Shown one piece after another: positions 32,451 through 36,249 of a stretch of 36,249 nucleotides of DNA. Position 1 is the first letter of the stretch. Each line of letters opens with the position of its first letter. Under the pieces are notes generated by a model that saw nothing but the letters and a program-made list of their open reading frames with translations, did not search any database and was not told the DNA's origin. Made by a program: the position numbers and the translations under genes. Source of the DNA: Methanobacteriota archaeon. Lineage in GTDB: Archaea; Thermoplasmatota; Thermoplasmata; RBG-16-68-12. The DNA is taken from positions 1-36,249 of the forward strand of contig JAIBJG010000008.1 of NCBI GenBank assembly GCA_020029475.1. The letters run 5' to 3'.

Positions 32451-32690
32451 CTACCGGAACAGGTTCTCGATGTAGCGGTAGCCGTACTTCATGAACCAGT
32501 AGATGAAGAACCCCAGGAACCCGATGAACAGGAGGCCGAGCCCCGTGATCATCACGACCTTGCTGTACTCCTCCGGGGTGGGCTTCCGCGCCATCTTCAG
32601 GACGCGGCCGTACCGGCCCTTCCCGAGGCGCTTCGCGCGCTCCTCGATGCGCCGTTGCACGTTCCAGCCCTTTTCGAGGATCTCCGGCAT
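32451..32690 (-). CDS. secE: Preprotein translocase subunit SecE (Sec61 gamma)
   Basis: The 79 residues have the SecE/Sec61-gamma layout: amphipathic helix, basic loop (RRIEERAKRLGKGRYGRVLK, MARKPTPEEY) and one membrane helix (VVMITGLGLLFIGFLGFFIY). The protein clamps SecY in the translocon. It starts one base before the ftsZ stop region and is followed closely by spt5, the standard archaeal order. Confidence 0.93.
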   Translation of the reverse strand: MPEILEKGWNVQRRIEERAKRLGKGRYGRVLKMARKPTPEEYSKVVMITGLGLLFIGFLGFFIYWFMKYGYRYIENLFR

Positions 32691-32691
32691 G

Positions 32692-33804
32692 TCACCGCAC
32701 CACGTCGACGCCCGCGGCGTGTCCCCGCAGTCCCTCTCCGGGCCCGTAGATCTGCTTCGACTTCACGCCCGTGAGGATCAGCATCACCCGGAGGCGGTGC
32801 TGGAGCCCGGGGTCCACCGCCGCCCCCCAGATGATCCGCGCGCTCGGGGAGATCCGGGCCTGGACGACCTCCGCGACCTTCTCCGCCTCGCTCACGGTCA
32901 TGTCCGTGCCGCCCGTGACGTTGATCAGGGCCCCCGTCGCGCCCGCGATGTCCACGTCGATCAGCGGGCTGTTGATCGCTTCCTCGATCGCCTCGTCCGC
33001 CCGGCGGTCGCTGTCGCTCTCGCCGAGGCCGATCATCGCGACCCCGCCTCCCTTCATGATCGTCTTGATGTCGTTGAAGTCGAGGTTCACGAGGCCGGGC
33101 TTCGTGATCACCTCCGTGATCCCCTTGATCGCCCGCATCAGGACGTCGTCCGCGACCTTGAACGCGGCGTTCAGCGCGAGCCGCGGGACGAGCTCGATGA
33201 GCTTGTCGTTCGGGATCACGATCACGGTGTCCGCGAAGTTCCGGAGCTTCTCGAGCCCGAACTCCGCGTTCTCCGCACGGATCGCGCCCTCCGCCCGGAA
33301 CGGGAACGTGCAGATCGCGATCGTGAGGGCGCCCATCTCCTTCGCGAGCTGCGCGACGTACGGCGCGCCTCCCGTCCCCGTGCCGCCCCCGAGGCCGCAC
33401 GTGAGGAAGACCATGTCCGCCCCCTGGAGGGCCGCGCGGATCTCCTCCTCCGCCTCCCGCGCCGCCTCCTCGCCGACCTGCGGGAGGGCCCCCGCCCCGA
33501 GGCCCCGCGTCACGCGGCGCCCGAGGAGGATCTTGTGGGGCGCGCGGATCGTGAGGAGGTGCTGGGCGTCCGTGTTCGCCGCGTACAGCTCCGCGCCGAT
33601 GATCCCCGCCTCGACGAGGCGGTCGATCGTGTTCGTCCCGCCCCCGCCGATCCCGATGATCTTCACGTTCGTCCGCAGGCTCGCGAGGATCCGCTCGAGC
33701 TCCGCGTCGTCCGCGGCGAACCCGCCGGTCCCCTGCGTGGGACCCTCCGGGACGCGGGGCTCGTCGCCCGCGCGGGTGATGACCTCCCTGACGATGGAAT
33801 CCAT
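32692..33804 (-). CDS. ftsZ: Cell division GTPase FtsZ
   Basis: FtsZ polymerises into the division ring. The 370 residues show NVKIIGIGGGGTNTIDRLVE, the tubulin signature GLGGGTGTGGAP, the NTDAQHLL segment, and the catalytic T7 loop NLDFNDIKTIM. The C-terminal domain ends at GLRGHAAGVDVVR. The 45-residue N-terminal tail is typical of archaeal FtsZ. ATG 33804 is chosen from the conserved length; a much longer upstream frame is a shadow of the gene on the other strand. It is followed by secE with overlap of stop and start context. A second ftsZ lies 2 kb away in the same orientation; this copy, coupled to secE and spt5, corresponds by context to the FtsZ1 type of haloarchaea. Confidence 0.96.
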   Translation of the reverse strand: MDSIVREVITRAGDEPRVPEGPTQGTGGFAADDAELERILASLRTNVKIIGIGGGGTNTIDRLVEAGIIGAELYAANTDAQHLLTIRAPHKILLGRRVTRGLGAGALPQVGEEAAREAEEEIRAALQGADMVFLTCGLGGGTGTGGAPYVAQLAKEMGALTIAICTFPFRAEGAIRAENAEFGLEKLRNFADTVIVIPNDKLIELVPRLALNAAFKVADDVLMRAIKGITEVITKPGLVNLDFNDIKTIMKGGGVAMIGLGESDSDRRADEAIEEAINSPLIDVDIAGATGALINVTGGTDMTVSEAEKVAEVVQARISPSARIIWGAAVDPGLQHRLRVMLILTGVKSKQIYGPGEGLRGHAAGVDVVR

Positions 33805-33810
33805 GGCTGG

Positions 33811-33880
33811 CCCTCCGGGTAACCCGGTAAACCGCCAACAAACGGCGGTCGGATGCAAGTAGGATTTCCCTATTAAGGCT
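33811..33880 (-). promoter_or_regulatory. ftsZ promoter and leader with two hairpins
   Basis: On the minus strand, CTTAATAGG (33871-33878 region) is a TATA-like box; transcription should start near 33850. The leader is two hairpins. The first has arms ACCGCC/GGCGGT (33849-33844 with 33836-33831, seven-base loop). The second has CCGGG/CCCGG (33827-33823 with 33819-33815, three-base loop). The second overlaps the ribosome-binding site GGAGGG (33816-33811), which is seven bases before the start codon, so folding could limit translation. Confidence 0.45.
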
Positions 33881-33931
33881 TTTGTGGGACGCGGGCCGAA
33901 CCTCTCCCTCCGGGAGGAATCGCGGTCCGCG

Positions 33932-33941
33932 CGGGGATATA
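33932..33941 (+). promoter_or_regulatory. TATA-like box of the FAD-linked oxidase gene
   Basis: GGGGATATAG, the only AT-rich patch ahead of the gene, predicts a start near 33965 and a leader of about 60 bases to GTG 34027. Confidence 0.4.
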
Positions 33942-34026
33942 GGCGCACGGCGATGCGCGGGGCACGGGAGCGAAGGACGCGGTCGCGGTCCGGAGGGCGC
34001 TGTCGCGGCGGATCGCGCCCGCACGG

Positions 34027-35388
34027 GTGTGGACGGGGGACCGGATCCCGCCCCGGTACCGGATGGACGCGCTGCGGCCCTCGAGGGCCTCCCCCTCCTC
34101 CGAACGCGGGGAGCTCCCCGCCGCGGTCGTGCTGCCGAAGTCGACGGCGGAGGTCTCCGCCGCGGTGCGGGTCGCGGGCCGGCTCCGTCGGCCCGTCGTC
34201 GCGTGGGGCGGGGGCACGGGCCTGATGGGAGGCGCGAGGCCGACCTCGGACTCCATCGTCCTCGACCTGCGGGGGATGCGGCGCGTGCGGACCGTGGACC
34301 GCGCGTCCTGCACGGCGACCGCGGAGGCGGGGATTGTCCTCGAGGACCTCGACCGCGCGATGCGCCGCCACGGGATGCTCCTCGGCCACGACCCGTGGTC
34401 CCGTCCCCGGGCGACCCTCGGGGGCGCGATCGCGACGAACGGCCTGGGGTATTCGGGGTACCTGCGGGGCTCCATGGGGGACCAGGTCCTCGGGCTCGAG
34501 GCCGTCCTCGCGGACGGCACGGTCCTCCGGGCCCGCGCGGTCCCCCGCTCCACGACGGGGCTCGACCTGAAGCGCCTGTTTGTCGGGACGGAGGGGACCC
34601 TGGGGATCGTGACCGCCGCGACGGTCCGCGGGTTTCCGGTCCCGGAGCGGGAGGAACTCCATGCCTTCCACCTGCCCACGTTCGCGCGGGGGCTCGCGGC
34701 CCTGTGCCGGATGTACGACGAGGGACTCGCGCCGCTCGTGATGGACTTCCAGGAGGAGTTCGAGGTCCCCGGCGGCCCGTGGCCGATCGAGCGGGGGCCC
34801 CCGACGGTGTACCTCGGGTTCAGCGGCCCTCGCGAGGTCGTCGCCGCGTCCTGGCGGGTCGCCCGCCGCACGTTGCGGGGAGCGGGGGCACGGGCGCGCC
34901 CGGATCGGGAGGCGCGGGAGTTCTGGCGGACCCGCCACGACATCATCTACCGAATGGACGAGGTCGCCCCCGGGGTCACCGGCGCGGACCTGTTCCTGAA
35001 GGATGTCGTGTTCGACTACGTCCACGTCGCCCTTCCGCGGTCCCGGGTCCTGGAGTTCCGCCGCGGCGCCCTGCGGATCCTCCGCGGGTACGGCGTCTTC
35101 CCCTCCGGGTTCGGCGTGTGGACCCAGCCCGAGCTCGTGGCGCTGGAGATGATGCGGCCGATTCGCGGGGACCGGGCGCGCGCGAAGGCGGAGGTCGGGG
35201 CCGCGATCGACGAGGTCCTCCGGCGGGCCCAGGACCTCGGCGGCTCCATGGAGTACGTCCACGGGGTCGGGGTGAAGCTCGTGCACCTCATGGGGCGGGA
35301 GCTGGGGGCGGGGCTCGACGTGTTCCGGCGGGTGAAGAGGGGACTGGACCCTGGTGGACGGCTGAACCCGGGGAAGCTTGGACTGTGA
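34027..35388 (+). CDS. FAD-linked oxidase (GlcD / D-lactate dehydrogenase-like)
   Basis: The 453 residues fit the VAO/PCMH flavoprotein superfamily, which oxidises 2-hydroxyacids or related substrates. The FAD-binding half has AAVVLPKSTAEVSAAVRVAG, PVVAWGGGTGLMGGA, RPRATLGGAIATNGLGYSGY and LKRLFVGTEGTLGIVTAATV. The C-terminal cap ends RRVKRGLDPGGRLNPGKLGL, the family ending. The usual GEHGIG motif is replaced by EYVHGVGVKL. No cysteine-rich iron-sulphur domain is fused. GTG 34027 is the first usable start, but the frame reads convincingly back another 20 codons (DAVAVRRALSRRIAPARV) to TAG 33940 with no start codon, so the true N-terminus is uncertain. Substrate unknown. Confidence 0.82.
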   Translation: MWTGDRIPPRYRMDALRPSRASPSSERGELPAAVVLPKSTAEVSAAVRVAGRLRRPVVAWGGGTGLMGGARPTSDSIVLDLRGMRRVRTVDRASCTATAEAGIVLEDLDRAMRRHGMLLGHDPWSRPRATLGGAIATNGLGYSGYLRGSMGDQVLGLEAVLADGTVLRARAVPRSTTGLDLKRLFVGTEGTLGIVTAATVRGFPVPEREELHAFHLPTFARGLAALCRMYDEGLAPLVMDFQEEFEVPGGPWPIERGPPTVYLGFSGPREVVAASWRVARRTLRGAGARARPDREAREFWRTRHDIIYRMDEVAPGVTGADLFLKDVVFDYVHVALPRSRVLEFRRGALRILRGYGVFPSGFGVWTQPELVALEMMRPIRGDRARAKAEVGAAIDEVLRRAQDLGGSMEYVHGVGVKLVHLMGRELGAGLDVFRRVKRGLDPGGRLNPGKLGL

Positions 35389-35422
35389 CCGCCGTCCGCC
35401 GTGGGGCGGCGGGGCGCGTGCT

Positions 35423-35444
35423 GTTACCTCTAAGTAGAGGTAAC
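35423..35444. repeat. 22-bp palindrome, copy 1 (contains the stop codon of the small gene)
   Basis: Arms GTTACCTCTA and TAGAGGTAAC are exact inverted repeats around a central AG. An identical copy lies at 35685-35706 in the same orientation. The minus-strand TAG stop of the small gene is inside this copy. It is also 35 bases after the oxidase stop and could end that transcript. Confidence 0.8.
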
Positions 35445-35681
35445 CGCGGCCCGGGCGACGAGCCGCTCGATCCGCGCTCGCCGGCGGGCGAAGTCCTGCT
35501 CCGCCCTCCCGTGGTACGAGGCCATCCGCCGAAGGACGTCCTGGCGGGCCCTCTCGTCGTCGACGCGGCCGATGTAGTCCTCCCTCCGCACGGACCGACC
35601 CCCGTCCCGCTCGTAGTGCCAGAAGTAGAAGTACCGATGCCCACGGATCTCCCGCACCCGCGCTCCGCACCCGATCTCCAT
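35430..35681 (-). CDS. Small basic protein bracketed by identical palindromes
   Basis: I do not recognise this 83-residue protein. It begins MEIGCGARVREIRGHRYFYF, with FWHYERDGGRSVRREDYIGR, then a helical Arg-rich half (DERARQDVLRRMASYHGRAE, QDFARRRARIERLVARAAVT). The N-terminal REIRGHRYFYFWHYE part resembles the start of some archaeal transposase or integrase-like proteins, but it is too short to be one. It is strongly basic and may bind nucleic acid. ATG 35681 lies three bases downstream of one palindrome copy and the stop lies in the other. A box TTAAG (35717-35721) upstream would place the transcript start within the palindrome. The gene lies between the oxidase and the second ftsZ. Confidence 0.65.
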   Translation of the reverse strand: MEIGCGARVREIRGHRYFYFWHYERDGGRSVRREDYIGRVDDERARQDVLRRMASYHGRAEQDFARRRARIERLVARAAVTST

Positions 35682-35684
35682 GTT

Positions 35685-35706
35685 GTTACCTCTAAGTAGA
35701 GGTAAC
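35685..35706. repeat. 22-bp palindrome, copy 2 (over the promoter start of the small gene)
   Basis: It is identical in all 22 positions to the copy at 35423-35444, in direct orientation, 262 bp away. It covers the predicted transcript start of the small gene, immediately ahead of its ATG, a position where a bound protein would repress it. Confidence 0.8.
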
Positions 35707-35814
35707 ACGCGGAGGGTCTTAAGCCTTCGCCGGGGGTCCCCGAACGTGCTCCATGGAGCGTGGCGTGCTCAATCGGAGCCGTGGCCCCGGGACGGGAGAG
35801 GGCCTCGGCGGCCC

Positions 35815-36249
35815 TCACTTGATCGAGTCGACCCCGTACTTCGCCCGGGTCTCCGCGGGGTCGTGACGACCGAGGATCTGCTTCGACTTCACCCCGGTCG
35901 CGACGAGCATCACCCGCAGCGTGTGCTCGACGGTCGGGTCCACCGTGGCGCCCCAGATGATCCGGGCCGTCGGGGAGACCTTCTGCTGGACGACCTCCGC
36001 GCACCGCTCCGCCTCCGCGATCGTCATGTCCGTGCCGCCCGTGACGTTCACGAGCACTCCATGGGCCGTGGAGATGTCCACCTCGAGGAGCGGGGAGTTG
36101 ATCGCCTCCGAGATCGCCTCGAGCGCGCGGCCGTCCCCGACCGCCTGGCTCTCGCCCATCCCGATCATCGCGACCCCGCCGCCCTTCATGATCGTCTTCA
36201 CGTCGTTGAAGTCCAGGTTCACGAGCCCGGGCTTCGTGATGATCTCCGT
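35815..36249 (-). CDS. Second FtsZ paralogue, C-terminal part (5' end outside window)
   Basis: The frame is open to the window edge. The 144 visible residues start TEIITKPGLVNLDFNDVKTI, including the catalytic T7 loop, followed by NVTGGTDMTIAEAERCAEVV, SPTARIIWGATVDPTVEHTL and RVMLVATGVKSKQILGRHD. The end is ETRAKYGVDSIK. It is about two-thirds identical by eye to the same part of the ftsZ at 32692-33804, so the two are paralogues. Many archaea have FtsZ1 and FtsZ2, but usually at separate loci. Since the other copy is linked to secE and spt5, this one may be the FtsZ2-type, to be decided by a tree. Confidence 0.93.
   Translation of the reverse strand, partial: TEIITKPGLVNLDFNDVKTIMKGGGVAMIGMGESQAVGDGRALEAISEAINSPLLEVDISTAHGVLVNVTGGTDMTIAEAERCAEVVQQKVSPTARIIWGATVDPTVEHTLRVMLVATGVKSKQILGRHDPAETRAKYGVDSIK

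Noticed and set aside
33805-35670. Extension of the ftsZ frame far upstream, opposite the FAD-linked oxidase
   Set aside because: The translated extension has no family features, while the oxidase on the other strand is clear. The ftsZ start at 33804 gives normal length and has a promoter and ribosome-binding site.
1-36249. CRISPR array, restriction or other named defence system
   Set aside because: No regularly spaced direct repeats of 20-40 bp and no cas, nuclease-methylase or phage genes were seen; the only repeated blocks are the palindrome pair and the GGAAC repeats described above.

Overview
The window is about 36 kb of very GC-rich DNA from an archaeon. The evidence is an archaeal-type S-adenosylmethionine synthetase, stalk proteins L10 and L12 sharing the archaeal C-terminal tail, an ftsZ-secE-spt5-rpl11 gene string, an archaeosine radical SAM enzyme, a tRNA-Thr with a U discriminator base and no encoded CCA, and TATA-like boxes about 25 bases ahead of likely transcript starts. 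I infer a euryarchaeal lineage, most likely in or near Thermoplasmatota. That placement rests on gene content and style, not on a phylogeny.

Positions 1-5000 hold surface-related genes on the + strand: the end of a secreted Asp-rich protein, a small membrane protein, two GT4 glycosyltransferases, a SAM methyltransferase and an FkbM-type methyltransferase, probably a glycan-building and glycan-methylating set. From 5169 to 14930 runs a chromosome-organisation block, smc-scpA-scpB with overlapping stops and starts. It is followed by a 1507-residue protein of about 18-20 helical repeats ending in an Ig-like domain and a RING-like zinc domain.

Positions 14927-20782 carry metabolism and RNA processing: histidine ammonia-lyase, RNase Z, an HTH-CBS regulator, S-adenosylmethionine synthetase and serine hydroxymethyltransferase. 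A three-gene pilin-like operon (20787-22220, minus strand) shares an AT-rich promoter patch with a divergent SRPBCC protein. Next come tRNA-Thr(UGU), a membrane protein with six zinc ribbons and a SAP motif that lacks a normal start codon, an orphan VapB-like antitoxin with a dead VapC, the archaeosine enzyme, and a small conserved protein.

Positions 26836-33804 (minus) contain ribosomal and core genes: rpl12-rpl10-rpl1, then rpl11-spt5-secE-ftsZ. The usual L11-L1 neighbourhood is split by a TrmB-like regulator with a strong operator palindrome and by a 1.16-kb segment. That segment is bounded by imperfect terminal inverted repeats with subterminal repeats spaced 19-21 bp. It carries a bacterial-looking DUF1801 gene and gene fragments, and looks like a non-autonomous mobile element. 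The L1 leader holds a hairpin resembling the known archaeal L1 mRNA-binding site. The window closes with an FAD-linked oxidase, a small basic gene bracketed by two identical 22-bp palindromes, and the 3' part of a second ftsZ.

The best candidates for undescribed biology are the RING-tipped repeat protein beside smc-scpAB, the six-zinc-ribbon membrane protein, the palindrome-bracketed gene, the mobile segment upstream of rpl1, and the Spt5 with an extra N-terminal Ig-like domain.
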